Notes: generated by a model from the letters alone, not told the origin. A DNA stretch of 64,000 nucleotides from Bhargavaea massiliensis (GCF_018390575.1 NZ_JAHBCJ010000001.1:1-64000), one strand, 5' to 3'. Counted from the first letter of the stretch, positions 18,221-27,268 are shown. Made by a program: numbers and translations.

Positions 18221-19399
18221 ATGGAGTTTGATGAGATGATGGATGCGCTCGCTTCCCGCATGGCAAACGGCACGCTGGTCAAGGCAACCATCAGCCAGCC
18301 CCGCCTAAAGTCTGAAGAGCTGAAGCGCATCAGGCTGAAGCCTGTCGAGCTTCGCGGTGAGCTCCATATCCAGCTCGAATATCAGTACGAACGGATCCTG
18401 AAGCACGAAAACGTGCCGGCCGGACAAGTACTCCCTGTCCTCGACAGCCTGCTACGCACGTTCCGCCAGATGCAGGCAACCTTCACCGATGAAGAAGTGC
18501 AGATCCGGCTCTCAAAGAAACTGAAGGTTTCCTGGAAGACCGGCCAGTCCGAAACAAAAGCGGAACCGGACCTCTCTCATAACCGTAAAAAACGCTATAT
18601 CTTCGAGGAAGGGACGCCTTATCCGTTCCTTATGCGTCTTGGCGTACAGACAGGGGACGGGAAAGTGAAAAAGGGCAAGGCGGACAAGTTCAGGCAAATC
18701 AACCGGTTTACCGAATACATTTCCGACAGCCTTGCCCACCTGCCGACGGACCGGACGATCCGGATCCTCGACTTCGGCTCGGGCAAGTCTTATCTGACGT
18801 TCGCCCTTTACCATTACTTGAGGATCGAAAAAAAGCTAGATGTCCGGGTGACCGGCCTCGACCTGAAAAAGGAAGTCATCGAGGAGTGCCGGCAGATTGC
18901 CGGCGACCTCGGCTACGGAGACGACCTGGAGTTCCTTGTAGGCGACATCAACGATTATAATGACGAGACCGCCGTCGACATGGTCGTGACGCTTCACGCC
19001 TGTGACGTGGCGACCGACATGGCACTTGCCCGCGCGGTGCGCTGGGGGGCGGATGTCATCTTAAGTGTTCCGTGCTGCCAGCATGAATTGTTCAGCCAGC
19101 TGGATGCGCCGGAACTGGGCATCCTGCTCCAGCACGGGCTCGTCAAAGAGCGTTTCGCGGCACTGGCAACCGACTCGATCCGCGCCGAGTTGCTCAGCCT
19201 GCTTGGCTACGACGCGCAACTGCTCGAATTCATCGACATGGCGAACACGCCAAAAAACATCATGATCCGCGCTTACAAGACCGGGCGGACGGCCGATGCC
19301 GGGAGAGTATCCCGATATAAGGCATTCCGGGACATGCTCGGAGCCGAACCGTTCATGGAGCGGGAATTAAAGGAAGAACTCATCCCCGTCCTCGGGTAA
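18221..19399 (+). CDS. SAM-dependent methyltransferase (Methyltransf_32 type)
   Basis: 392-residue protein with an N-terminal domain of unknown function (1-175) and a class I methyltransferase domain. SAM motif I is ILDFGSGKSY at about 182-191 and motif II-like is VTGLDLK. The conserved VTLHACD and SVPCCQHEL motifs follow; such HACD and PCC motifs are typical of the METTL25/GSTCD-like family. Target unknown. ATG with GAAAGGAGG upstream. It lies 48 bp after the nitroreductase gene, in the same direction, so possibly co-transcribed. Confidence 0.82.
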   Translation: MEFDEMMDALASRMANGTLVKATISQPRLKSEELKRIRLKPVELRGELHIQLEYQYERILKHENVPAGQVLPVLDSLLRTFRQMQATFTDEEVQIRLSKKLKVSWKTGQSETKAEPDLSHNRKKRYIFEEGTPYPFLMRLGVQTGDGKVKKGKADKFRQINRFTEYISDSLAHLPTDRTIRILDFGSGKSYLTFALYHYLRIEKKLDVRVTGLDLKKEVIEECRQIAGDLGYGDDLEFLVGDINDYNDETAVDMVVTLHACDVATDMALARAVRWGADVILSVPCCQHELFSQLDAPELGILLQHGLVKERFAALATDSIRAELLSLLGYDAQLLEFIDMANTPKNIMIRAYKTGRTADAGRVSRYKAFRDMLGAEPFMERELKEELIPVLG

Positions 19400-19479
19400 G
19401 GATTTCCCCAATGCGGGTGCGGGTATGAATGCAATCAGAACGGGCCTCACAGGCCAACGAAAGACAAGGAGAGATTCAG

Positions 19480-20301
19480 ATGACTCTGTTCAATAATATC
19501 TGGGAAGCCACTTCATTTATCCAAGAAAAAACGGACCACCGCCCGACGGTCGGGCTGATCCTCGGCTCCGGCCTCGGATCGCTTGCCGATGAGATTGAAG
19601 ACGCCGTCAGCATCCCATATGCGGAAATCCCGCATTTCGCAACTTCTTCAGCCGTCGGCCACGCCAACGAGCTGGTCATCGGCAAGCTGAACGGCAAGAC
19701 GGTTGCAGCAATGAAGGGCCGCTACCACTACTACGAGGGCTATTCGCTCGAAGAAGTCACGTTCCCGGTGCGCGTCATGAAAGCGCTCGGCATCGAAGAC
19801 CTGATCATCACGAACGCATGCGGCTCGGTGAACAAGGACTACAATCCCGGAGACCTCATGCTGATCACCGACCACCTGAACCTGACAGGAACGAATCCAC
19901 TGATTGGACCGAACCACGATGAACTCGGCACGCGCTTCCCGGACCTGACGCAAGTGTATAGCAAGGAATTGCAGATAAAGGCGTTCAGCGTTGCGGAGAG
20001 CCTCGGTTTCACCCTGCGCGAAGGCGTCTACGCCTGGTGGAGCGGTCCTACGTATGAAACACCTGCAGAAATCCGCATGATGCGCACACTCGGCGCCGAC
20101 GCGGTCGGCATGTCGACCGTTCCGGAAGTGATTGTCGCAGCGCACGGCGGAATGCGCGTACTTGGCATTTCCTGCCTGACGAACATGGCGGCCGGCATCC
20201 TGGACCAGCCGCTCAGCCACGACGAAGTGATCGAGGTCGCTGCTCAGGTCAAGACGAAATTCTCCGGCCTTGTAAAAGGCGTTCTCTCGGAAATGGCATA
20301 A
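19480..20301 (+). CDS. pupG: Purine nucleoside phosphorylase (guanosine/inosine type)
   Basis: 273-residue trimeric-type PNP that phosphorolyses inosine and guanosine to base plus ribose-1-phosphate. Motifs: LILGSGLGSLADE (phosphate loop), KGRYHYYEGYS, TNACGSVN and the base/ribose region GPTYETPAEIRMMRTLGADAVGMSTVPE. The common TNAAGG motif reads TNACGS here. The residues before the tyrosine-rich loop read VYAWWSG, where B. subtilis PupG has (as recalled) VYTAVTG. Start ATG at 19480 follows AAGGAG; the upstream in-frame codons lack a ribosome site. Confidence 0.92.
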   Translation: MTLFNNIWEATSFIQEKTDHRPTVGLILGSGLGSLADEIEDAVSIPYAEIPHFATSSAVGHANELVIGKLNGKTVAAMKGRYHYYEGYSLEEVTFPVRVMKALGIEDLIITNACGSVNKDYNPGDLMLITDHLNLTGTNPLIGPNHDELGTRFPDLTQVYSKELQIKAFSVAESLGFTLREGVYAWWSGPTYETPAEIRMMRTLGADAVGMSTVPEVIVAAHGGMRVLGISCLTNMAAGILDQPLSHDEVIEVAAQVKTKFSGLVKGVLSEMA

Positions 20302-20309
20302 ATCTGCAA

Positions 20310-20345
20310 AAAACGACAACCCAAATGGGGTGTCGTTTTCTTTTT
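20310..20345 (+). terminator. Terminator after the purine nucleoside phosphorylase gene
   Basis: Stem AAAACGACAACCC / GGGGTGTCGTTTT with loop AAAT and a T-rich tail. Confidence 0.85.
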
Positions 20346-20414
20346 CCCGCGATATATGATATGCTATCAGAGGAATTTAAATTTTCTAATTTCTCGAATA
20401 GAAAGGTGTTAGCA

Positions 20415-20780
20415 TTGAACGAATCCCTCACATTCGGCGAGCGGCTAAAAGCCCTCCGGATCCAGCATGACGTGTCCCCCGAGCAGTTGGCCGAGACGAT
20501 CGGCGTCGCCAAAAGCCTGATCTGGACGTTTGAACTCGACAAGAAACTGCCGACCTATCCCCAGCTGATTGCCCTTGCAGACTACTTCCAAGTGACCACC
20601 GACTATTTGCTGGCCAGAGAACCCGTCTCCGTGGAGATCAAGGAGGCGGCCGGCGACATGCTCGATAAATACGAGCTATGCCTGGACGGCCGGCGGTTGT
20701 CGAAAAACGAACTGTTGGACGCGATGTCATTCATCCGGACGCAGCGGACTGTTCGTCCGAAAGATTATACAGTCATCTGA
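20415..20780 (+). CDS. XRE-family transcriptional regulator
   Basis: 121-residue DNA-binding protein. A helix-turn-helix of the Cro/CI type spans about residues 5-60 (FGERLKALRIQHDVSPEQLA through YLLAREP), followed by a short helical C-terminus. TTG start at 20415 with GAAAGGTG upstream. The open frame extends 5' through the terminator of the previous gene and is not credible there. Target genes unknown; it stands alone. Confidence 0.8.
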   Translation: MNESLTFGERLKALRIQHDVSPEQLAETIGVAKSLIWTFELDKKLPTYPQLIALADYFQVTTDYLLAREPVSVEIKEAAGDMLDKYELCLDGRRLSKNELLDAMSFIRTQRTVRPKDYTVI

Positions 20781-20811
20781 TCTCTCCGCGCCGGGCGGCT
20801 TGCCCGGGCAA

Positions 20812-20837
20812 AGCGCCGATATCCGGTGCTTTTTTTA
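20812..20837 (+). terminator. Terminator after the XRE regulator gene
   Basis: AGCGCCG-N4-CCGGTGCT hairpin followed by seven T residues. Confidence 0.7.
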
Positions 20838-20846
20838 TTTTTCCCT

Positions 20847-21455
20847 TTATCCGGACTGTTGTTCCAGCAGGCGGCGGACTTCTGCTTCGCCCTTGAAATC
20901 GCCGGCTCTCCGGAAGGCGCCGATGCTCTGTTCGTAGGCAGGGCCAGGATCATGCCCGAACCGGACGCTTGCCTGGCCGATTCCCCGCCAGGAGCAGGCG
21001 ATGCACATGTCGTCTCCGGCTTTTTTCCCCTCACGGAGTGCCAGCCGGAAAGCCCCGATCGCTTCCTCAAGCTTCCCTTCGATCAGTGCCGCTTCGCCGA
21101 ATTCATAGGCGTTGGCTGAATGGCCGGCGTGGTCATCCTGAAGCCGGTCGCGGCGGAGGGTGCGCTCCCGCTCCAGCCACTTTCTTGCGGCTGCCGCGTC
21201 CCCTTCCATCCGGCAGACCATTGCGAGCTGGTGCATCGCGGTGGCAGCGGACTCATCGTGATTCTGACGTTCCGCCCTGCGGAGGAGCTCTTTATAAAGA
21301 GTGCGGGCCTCTGTAAATTCATTTTTCATCGCCAACGTGAACGCGAGCATATACATCGCGTCTTCTTCTTGTTCCGGATTGGCAATCTGTGTGCGGTAAA
21401 GGCGCTCCGCTTCCGTCCAATCCTCCCGCTCGAACGCATCGAACGCCGCTTTCAT
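20847..21455 (-). CDS. Tetratricopeptide repeat protein
   Basis: 202-residue, all-helical, soluble protein. About five TPR-like helical pairs are visible, starting with AFDAFEREDWTEAERLYRTQ and ending with AIGAFRRAGDFKGEAEVRRL. It is likely a scaffold for protein-protein contacts; partner unknown. ATG at 21455 overlaps the stop of the upstream Dph6-like gene in an ATGA arrangement, so translation is coupled and the two products may work together. Confidence 0.75.
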   Translation of the reverse strand: MKAAFDAFEREDWTEAERLYRTQIANPEQEEDAMYMLAFTLAMKNEFTEARTLYKELLRRAERQNHDESAATAMHQLAMVCRMEGDAAAARKWLERERTLRRDRLQDDHAGHSANAYEFGEAALIEGKLEEAIGAFRLALREGKKAGDDMCIACSWRGIGQASVRFGHDPGPAYEQSIGAFRRAGDFKGEAEVRRLLEQQSG

Positions 21456-22111
21456 TTCTCAAGCTCCATTCGCGCAAAGGAATAGCCGTCACGCTTCAGA
21501 AGATCGGTCTGCTTGAGACGGAGCGGTTCTTTAAAGAGAGGACCGTCCGTCACGAGCGTATGGAACTCGCCCGCCTCCCCGCACGGATCGATACCTCGGC
21601 TTTCCATGTCGCCGATCAGTTCGTGGTCAAATGCCCGGCCGACCCATCCGGCCGGAAACCGCGCATCATGCCCGACAACGACCGTCGCCCGAAAGCCGGC
21701 GTCGAGGAAGGAACGGACCACTTCCGTACGGCTCATGCCCCAGAGCGGATGCACCGCTTCGATGCCTTTCTCCTCACAGGTATCGGCCACCCACTTGCGG
21801 TGATCCTCCAGGTCGATATCACCGAACACGCCTGTTGCAATGCCAGCCGACTTTATCTCATCCAATCCCGATAGGAACTGCTCCTTATAATCTGTCCATC
21901 CCGATCGCCGGATCACCAGCGGAATGCCCACCGCATCCGCCTGCGCGCGGATGACCCCCTCGCTCACCGCATGCGATTTCGACCGGTCCCCCTCACCGTC
22001 GAACATCGTCAGCAGCCGCTCCGGCCTCCCGCTGTTTTGGATCGCCCGGTACAGCGCAAGAGCCGAATCCTTGCCCCCACTCCACGAAGCGAAAAATGGT
22101 TGGTTGTTCAT
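21452..22111 (-). CDS. Dph6-related ATP pyrophosphatase (diphthine-ammonia ligase fold)
   Basis: 219-residue member of the adenine-nucleotide alpha-hydrolase (PP-loop) superfamily. The N-terminal SWSGGKDSALALYRA is the PP-loop. The middle motifs GIATGVFGDIDLEDHRKWV and HPLWGMSRTEV, and the C-terminal GEFHTLVTDGPLF, match the Dph6 family. Bacteria lack diphthamide, so the substrate is unknown; B12-related amidation has been suggested for relatives. ATG at 22111 with AAAGGGGG upstream; the longer open frame to 22288 crosses a repeat and lacks a ribosome site. Coupled to the TPR gene. Confidence 0.85.
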   Translation of the reverse strand: MNNQPFFASWSGGKDSALALYRAIQNSGRPERLLTMFDGEGDRSKSHAVSEGVIRAQADAVGIPLVIRRSGWTDYKEQFLSGLDEIKSAGIATGVFGDIDLEDHRKWVADTCEEKGIEAVHPLWGMSRTEVVRSFLDAGFRATVVVGHDARFPAGWVGRAFDHELIGDMESRGIDPCGEAGEFHTLVTDGPLFKEPLRLKQTDLLKRDGYSFARMELEK

Positions 22112-22182
22112 CGTATGACCCCCTTTAGGGAGAGTGTAGCATATGGTGCGGGTGATCAGGGGGGTGATTGGATTAGCGGGAA

Positions 22183-22236
22183 TTCGCGACCGCATGTGCC
22201 GGGTTCGCGACCGCAAAGCCCATATTTGCGGCGGCT
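22183..22236. repeat. 21-bp phased repeat, TTCGCGACCGCA core
   Basis: TTCGCGACCGCA occurs at 22183 and again at 22204, 21 bp apart. A decayed third copy (TTTGCGGCGGC) starts at 22225, also in phase. It lies between the Dph6-like gene start and the terminator of the PCYCGC lipoprotein gene. Smallest of the phased arrays in the window. Confidence 0.6.
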
Positions 22237-22255
22237 TCTTTTTTCTCCATATAAA

Positions 22256-22279
22256 AAGCGGGGCGAATCCGCCCCGCTT
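22256..22279 (-). terminator. Terminator after the PCYCGC lipoprotein gene
   Basis: A 10-bp perfect stem AAGCGGGGCG / CGCCCCGCTT with a 4-nt loop. On the minus strand it is followed by TTTTTATA. Confidence 0.88.
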
Positions 22280-22284
22280 CCCCC

Positions 22285-22833
22285 TCACGCCGGCATCGGC
22301 GTCGGGGTTGGCTCTGCATAGCCTTCGTTATACGTTTTATCGATCGTCTCGCGGATTTCCTTGAGCGACTTGCCGTCCTGTGCCATCTTCACGGATTCCA
22401 CCGCGATTTCCAGGCAGACGAGGCAGCGCGTGCCGTGGTCATCCCAGACAACCGACCCGTCTTCACGAACCTCCGAGATAAAGCAGTTCATGTTGCTTTT
22501 ATGTCCGGCGCTATCCCCGCAGCCGCAATAGCATGGCATCCATTCGAGAATTTCCGTCGCAGAACCCGCCACCTTGTAGACAAGCTGCATGTCTTCCGGC
22601 TTGTCATCGAGGAATGAAGGCAGTTCCTCCGCGGATGCCGTCACTTCCTGCAGGTCGCCATTCGGCAGAACGGTCTGTCCTTCCTTTACTTCCCGGTCGG
22701 CCGGAGCCGCATGGTCGTGCCCTTCATGTGCTGCTTCGTCCTCATGGCCATCGGCCTCCCCCGCCGCATCGTTTCCGCATGCAGACAGAACCAGCCCAAA
22801 CGCTGCAAGTATATAGATGATCCGTTTTTTCAT
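22285..22833 (-). CDS. PCYCGC-motif lipoprotein
   Basis: 182-residue exported lipoprotein with a signal peptide ending in the lipobox LSAC (Cys19). A His/Asp/Glu-rich linker (GHEDEAAHEGHDHAA) that could bind metal comes next. The Cys-rich domain carries the hallmark PCYCGCGDSAGH, then NMNCFI and THE-like GTRCLVCLE; this matches the PCYCGC family of unknown function in Bacillus. ATG at 22833 with AAAGGAG upstream. Metal or redox function is plausible from the seven clustered cysteines, but unproven. Confidence 0.85.
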   Translation of the reverse strand: MKKRIIYILAAFGLVLSACGNDAAGEADGHEDEAAHEGHDHAAPADREVKEGQTVLPNGDLQEVTASAEELPSFLDDKPEDMQLVYKVAGSATEILEWMPCYCGCGDSAGHKSNMNCFISEVREDGSVVWDDHGTRCLVCLEIAVESVKMAQDGKSLKEIRETIDKTYNEGYAEPTPTPMPA

Positions 22834-22940
22834 ATGGAATCACTCCTTTGCGTACCACTATACCGGATTCTGCAGAGGGATGCTGTGAGCAAAAGGTGAC
22901 AACGCTGATCAGCGCCCATTCCCGTACTTTCGGAAGATCT

Positions 22941-23089
22941 GGTTTTGTCATTCACCGGTTTGGTTTCGTCATTCGGCCTTCCGGTTTCATCATTCAGCTC
23001 CCCAGTTTCGTCATTCGCGCAAGATTGGGTGATGAATGACGAAACCGCAGGCTTGAATGACGAGACTGCAGCCGCGAATGACGAAACCG
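22941..23089. repeat. 21-bp phased array with GAATGACGAAACC core, two opposed halves
   Basis: Seven cores lie in a 318-bp gene-free gap. Four are in reverse orientation (GGTTTCGTCATTC-like), with homologous positions at 22943, 22964, 22985 and 23006. Three are in forward orientation (GAATGACGAAACC, starts 23034, 23055 and 23076). Spacing within each half is exactly 21 bp. The 8-10 bases between cores are variable. The two halves could pair as a long imperfect hairpin. The same core recurs at 54539-54614. Outside the array, the gap holds only the fumC terminator and the upstream region of the lipoprotein gene. Confidence 0.85.
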
Positions 23090-23110
23090 GCCTCCCGACC
23101 CTTTAAAATA

Positions 23111-23142
23111 GAAAACAGCCGGGAACCCGAGTCCCCGGCTGC
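23111..23142 (-). terminator. Terminator after fumC
   Basis: CAGCCGGG paired with CCCGGCTG around a 9-10-nt loop. On the minus strand it runs into TTTTCTATTTT. Confidence 0.8.
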
Positions 23143-23151
23143 ATCAGTCCA

Positions 23152-24534
23152 TTATCGTCCGATCATTTTCGACGGAACGACGTATTCATCAAACTGCTCT
23201 TCTGTCAGAAGGCCGGACTTGATCGTCGCTTCTTTCAGAGTCGAGCCTTCCGCGTGGGCGGTCTTCGCGATTTTCGCCGCATTTTCATAGCCGATGTGCG
23301 GGTTCAGCGCCGTCACGAGCATAAGCGAGTTGTCCAGGAGCTCCTGGATCTTCTCGTGGTTCGGCTCGATGCCGACCGCGCAGTTGTCGTTGAAGCTGAT
23401 GATCCCGTCAGTCAGCAGGCGTACAGACTGGAGGAAGTTGTAGGCGATGACCGGCTTGAAGACGTTCAGTTCGAAGTTGCCCTGGCTCGCCGCGAATCCG
23501 ATGGTCGCGTCATTCCCCATGACTTGGGCGACGACCATTGTCAGCGCCTCGCTCTGAGTCGGGTTGACCTTGCCCGGCATGATCGAGCTGCCCGGCTCGT
23601 TGGCAGGGATCGTGATTTCGCCGATGCCGGAACGCGGTCCACTGGCGAGCCAGCGCACGTCGTTCGCGATCTTCATGAGGTCCGCCGCTAGTGCTTTGAT
23701 CGCGCCGTGTGTGAAGACAGCTTCATCATAGCTAGTAAGCGCGTGGAATTTGTTTTCAGCGGACGTGAACTCGATTCCCACCTGCTTGGAGATCTGTGCC
23801 GCGACTTTGTCGCCGAATCCTGCAGGTGCGTTCAGGCCCGTACCGACAGCGGTGCCGCCGATTGCAAGTTCTTTCATTTGTTCGACTGCAGTTTCAATCA
23901 TGACGCGGTCTTTTTCAAGCATGCGCACCCAGCCGCTGATTTCCTGGCCGAGTGTAAGCGGTGTTGCGTCCTGCAGGTGCGTACGGCCGATCTTGATGAT
24001 GTCGTCGAACTGCTTCGACTTGTCTTCAAGCGTCTCTTTCAGCTTGTCGATCGCCGGAAGAAGGTCGTTCAGAACGGCAACGACTGCGGAAACGTGGAGC
24101 GCCGTCGGATATGTATCGTTCGACGACTGGGACTTGTTGATGTCATCGTTCGGGTGGAGACGGTCTTCCTCGCCCCACTCTTCAAGCAGCTGGTTGCCGC
24201 GGTGAGCAAGCACTTCGTTCATGTTCATGTTCGACTGCGTGCCGGAACCGGTCTGCCAGACAACGAGCGGGAAGTTGTCGTCGAGCTTGCCTTCGATCAC
24301 TTCGTCGGCTGCAGCCGCAATCGCTTTCGCCTTTGCGTCAGACAGGTTGCCGAGCTCGTTGCTTGTGATCGCTGCTGCCTTTTTCAGGTGGGCGAATGCA
24401 CGGACGACTTCCATCGGCATTTTCTCCCAGCCGATTTTGAAGTTCTGCTTGCTCCGCTGCGTCTGTGCGCCCCAAAGCTTGTCCGCAGGCACCTGGATCT
24501 CGCCGATCGTATCGCGTTCAATGCGGTATTCCAT
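23152..24534 (-). CDS. fumC: Fumarate hydratase, class II
   Basis: 460-residue TCA-cycle enzyme interconverting fumarate and malate; homotetramer. Family motifs: [16 protein letters not shown], the catalytic-His region [16 protein letters not shown] and the superfamily signature [16 protein letters not shown] at 24534 gives the usual MEYRIERD N-terminus and has AAAGGA nine bases upstream; an ATG one codon earlier (24537) is possible. Monocistronic with its own terminator. Confidence 0.96.
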   Translation of the reverse strand: MEYRIERDTIGEIQVPADKLWGAQTQRSKQNFKIGWEKMPMEVVRAFAHLKKAAAITSNELGNLSDAKAKAIAAAADEVIEGKLDDNFPLVVWQTGSGTQSNMNMNEVLAHRGNQLLEEWGEEDRLHPNDDINKSQSSNDTYPTALHVSAVVAVLNDLLPAIDKLKETLEDKSKQFDDIIKIGRTHLQDATPLTLGQEISGWVRMLEKDRVMIETAVEQMKELAIGGTAVGTGLNAPAGFGDKVAAQISKQVGIEFTSAENKFHALTSYDEAVFTHGAIKALAADLMKIANDVRWLASGPRSGIGEITIPANEPGSSIMPGKVNPTQSEALTMVVAQVMGNDATIGFAASQGNFELNVFKPVIAYNFLQSVRLLTDGIISFNDNCAVGIEPNHEKIQELLDNSLMLVTALNPHIGYENAAKIAKTAHAEGSTLKEATIKSGLLTEEQFDEYVVPSKMIGR

Positions 24535-24700
24535 CATTCCTCATCCTTTCGGGTCTGCTGAAATTCAATCCTTCTCTATTTTGCTACATTTCCGGGCAAG
24601 ACACAATAGAAGGCACGCCGGGCAGGCCAAGCACGGTGGAAGCTTTTTGTAAGTTCTGTTATTCTTTTTGCAACAATCACTGATTTGCAGGAGGACACAT

Positions 24701-24805
24701 TTGGAAATAGTCAAATCCGCCATTGAAGATCCGGAAGGCGTATTGTACATGGACACTAAAAACAGCTGCCTTTGCGGCATAGGTCCGGAGCCGGAGGCCA
24801 AATGA
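24701..24805 (+). CDS. 34-residue leader-type small ORF with a CxC motif, coupled to a membrane protein gene
   Basis: A TTG start at 24701 is preceded by AGGAGG at 24689-24694. The 34-codon frame ends in TGA at 24803-24805, overlapping the ATG at 24802 of the next gene (ATGA), so translation of the two should be coupled. The peptide is acidic, starts MEIVKSAIED and contains CLCGIG near its C-terminus. Strong ribosome site and exact overlap argue for real translation. I do not recognise the peptide. Alternatively it is only a coupling leader. Confidence 0.5.
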   Translation: MEIVKSAIEDPEGVLYMDTKNSCLCGIGPEPEAK

Positions 24806-25203
24806 GGTTGTTTGCCGCCTTTCTCGCTTCGTATCTGACCATGAGCAGCGCAATTCTGCTGATTGCCTTCGCATTTTCTGCCTTCCACGGAGAAACGGTC
24901 GAGCTTGATTTCTTCTTTTATTATCTTCTCCTGTTTGGCATCCCGTTCGCGCTCATTGGCTGCCTGTTCGGAGAGATGCTGATCAACTACGACCCGCGCG
25001 CGTCCCTCGGCAATTTTATCTTCTACGGTGCCCTTTTCGGTGCACTGATCTATATAGTGATGAATGCCCCGAACATCGAGTCCACTGCCAACCTGGGCGT
25101 CGACCTGTTCGGCATCCTTCTGCTTGGTGGAGTGGGAGCCCTCACCGCAGCCGTTTATTACCGGGTGAGGACGCATCGCGGCCGCCTGTTCCGAATAGGA
25201 TAA
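24802..25203 (+). CDS. Membrane protein of unknown function, four predicted helices
   Basis: 133-residue hydrophobic protein with membrane segments at about 3-25, 36-60, 73-93 and 104-125, short loops and a basic C-terminal tail. ATG at 24802 with GGAGG four to five bases upstream. An earlier in-frame ATG at 24772 has no ribosome site. Coupled to the 34-residue ORF upstream. No family recognised. Confidence 0.65.
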   Translation: MRLFAAFLASYLTMSSAILLIAFAFSAFHGETVELDFFFYYLLLFGIPFALIGCLFGEMLINYDPRASLGNFIFYGALFGALIYIVMNAPNIESTANLGVDLFGILLLGGVGALTAAVYYRVRTHRGRLFRIG

Positions 25204-25251
25204 AACAGGCCGCCCGACCGTAAACGGCGGGCAGGCTCTTACATAGGAAAT

Positions 25252-25279
25252 GGCATCCGGCACGGCGCGGATGCCTTTT
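25252..25279 (+). terminator. Terminator after the four-helix membrane protein gene
   Basis: GGCATCCG / CGGATGCC stem with an 8-nt loop followed by TTTT. It precedes a converging gene. Confidence 0.7.
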
Positions 25280-25296
25280 AGTTATGGGGTAACCAC

Positions 25297-26580
25297 TCAA
25301 AGCTCATGCCGCAGCGCACCGATGACATCCGTCTTCGTCGCTTTGCGCGCCGGACGCCAGCCGGAGATCATGGCGACGGTCAACGAGATGGCGGATGCAA
25401 TCAGGACAAGCTGCCACGGGATGACGGAGAAGGTTACCTCGAATGAATCCCCCGTCTTCCCACCGAGCGCGGCGTCAACAATGATCGGGAGAATCGCATT
25501 CGCCGCAAAACTCACGCCATAAGAGATTACCACCGCAATAACCGTGCCGATTAGCCCGATCCATGCACTTTCCATCAGGAACAGCCGCCGGATCAGTTTC
25601 GGGTCTGCACCGAGCGCTTTCATGACGCCGATCTCGCGGGTCCGTTCCGTTACTGCCATCGTCATCGTGTTGAAGATGCCGATCGAGGCAATCAGGATTG
25701 CGATCGTCCCGACAAAAATAAGACCCGCTTTCAGAGCAAGGAAGAACACATCGATCTGCTCGATCTCCTCAGAAACCGAATAGACCGCGTACCCGTCATT
25801 CTTCAGCGCCTGTGTAATGGCCTTTACATTGGCCAAGTCATCTGCATACACATTCACCGAGCTATTCGTGAACGGCATGCCTTCCTCTTCAGGCCGACCC
25901 GCAGAAGCCGCCGCGTATGCCGATCCCATTTCTTCCATAAAGGATTCATCCAGGTACAGGTACCCGTCAAATGCCCAGTCCTTGCCCGGCGCTTCTTTGA
26001 CTCCAACGATGGTGAATGGCCATGTTGCCGGTGCGCTTTCATCATTACCGCCTTCGAATGAGAACGTGAATGTTTGCCCGATGACGTTCCCTTCATAGGA
26101 AGCCGGTTCTTCGCCTTCTTCCACTTCCACGCTTTCATCAATCAGTTGCGCGGCAAACTGGGATCCGACGATCACCTCGCCCGGTTTTTCCGGGAACCGC
26201 CCTTCTGCCAGCCTGAAGCCGGAGGCCTGTTCGTCTTTAAAGTCGGTGAAGTACGTATTGAGATGCCCTCTATGGGCTCCTATTTCTCCAACAGCCGCCG
26301 GTGCGAGCTGCTTGCGGTGGACGACCGCCTCGACATGGCCGATCTCCTTCATCGCATCGGCTTTCGCGTCTGTCATGTTTTCGCTGTACACTTCGATCTG
26401 AGTCACCATCTGGTTCGACAGGATGTCATCCTTGATCGTCTTCTGCAGCCCGAATCCGACTGATGCGAGGACGATCAGGAACGCCGTGCCCATCGTCGCG
26501 GCCAGCACCGTCATAAACACGCGCAGCCGGTTTCGCCGGATATGTTGGCGGACAAACGCGACCTGGTCCTTAAACGACAT
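25297..26580 (-). CDS. MacB/FtsX-type ABC transporter permease
   Basis: 427-residue permease. An N-terminal membrane helix (about 19-45) is followed by a large extracytoplasmic MacB_PCD-like domain (about 46-270). Three C-terminal helices of the FtsX domain come last, with the cytoplasmic motif TERTREIGVMKALGADPKLI. Such proteins couple ATP hydrolysis to periplasmic or extracellular mechanical work, exporting lipids, peptides or antibiotics. ATG at 26580 with AAGGGGG upstream; its first 11 bp overlap the ATPase gene, showing tight coupling. Confidence 0.88.
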   Translation of the reverse strand: MSFKDQVAFVRQHIRRNRLRVFMTVLAATMGTAFLIVLASVGFGLQKTIKDDILSNQMVTQIEVYSENMTDAKADAMKEIGHVEAVVHRKQLAPAAVGEIGAHRGHLNTYFTDFKDEQASGFRLAEGRFPEKPGEVIVGSQFAAQLIDESVEVEEGEEPASYEGNVIGQTFTFSFEGGNDESAPATWPFTIVGVKEAPGKDWAFDGYLYLDESFMEEMGSAYAAASAGRPEEEGMPFTNSSVNVYADDLANVKAITQALKNDGYAVYSVSEEIEQIDVFFLALKAGLIFVGTIAILIASIGIFNTMTMAVTERTREIGVMKALGADPKLIRRLFLMESAWIGLIGTVIAVVISYGVSFAANAILPIIVDAALGGKTGDSFEVTFSVIPWQLVLIASAISLTVAMISGWRPARKATKTDVIGALRHEL

Positions 26581-27268
26581 GGCGGAGGCCCCCTTCCGTA
26601 AGCTCTCCGTCGTGCATGCGGTACTGGCGGTTCGCGATGGCCGCAACCTCGTCGTCATGCGTGATAATAACGAACGTGATGCCGTATTTCCGGTTGAGCG
26701 ACAAAATTAGGTTCAGGATATCCTGTTCGGTCTCGGAGTCGAGGCTGCCAGTCGGCTCATCTGCGAAAATGACCGGCGGCTCGGTGATGAGAGCCCGGGC
26801 AATCCCGACCCGCTGCTGCTGGCCGCCCGACAGCTCGTTCGGATAATGCCCGCGGATTGCTGTCAGGCCAGTGCTCTCCATCAGTTCCTCCACTTTCCGC
26901 TTCCGTTCCCGTGCCGGCACGCCCTTTAGTATCAATGGCAGTTCGATGTTCTCAAACGCCGTCAGCCCGGGCATCAGCTGGAAGTTCTGAAAGACGAACC
27001 CAAACCGGTCGAGCCGGAATGCCGCCCGCTGCGCCTCGTTCATGGAGGTGAGATCCGCGCCGTCCACAAGCACCCGTCCCGCATCCGGCTGCAGGAATCC
27101 GGCCAGGATGTGAAGAAGCGTCGACTTCCCGGACCCGCTCCGTCCGACGATTGACACGATCTCCCCGTCTTGAGCTTTTAATGACAGTTCTTTTAAGACG
27201 GGCACTTCCGTCTCCCTTCCTTTCTTGCCGACCCGGAACGAATGGGACAGCCCCTTTACTTCTATCAT
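26570..27268 (-). CDS. ABC transporter ATP-binding protein (LolD/MacB type)
   Basis: 232-residue ATPase partner of the permease downstream. Walker A GRSGSGKST, signature ELSGGQQQRVGIARAL, Walker B PPVIFADEPTGSLDSE and H-loop ITHDDEV are intact. The start is ATG at 27268 with GGAGG seven bases upstream. A neighbouring ATG at 27274 is only one base from the ribosome site and is rejected, as is the long 5' extension that crosses the phased repeat array. Confidence 0.92.
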   Translation of the reverse strand: MIEVKGLSHSFRVGKKGRETEVPVLKELSLKAQDGEIVSIVGRSGSGKSTLLHILAGFLQPDAGRVLVDGADLTSMNEAQRAAFRLDRFGFVFQNFQLMPGLTAFENIELPLILKGVPARERKRKVEELMESTGLTAIRGHYPNELSGGQQQRVGIARALITEPPVIFADEPTGSLDSETEQDILNLILSLNRKYGITFVIITHDDEVAAIANRQYRMHDGELTEGGLRHVV

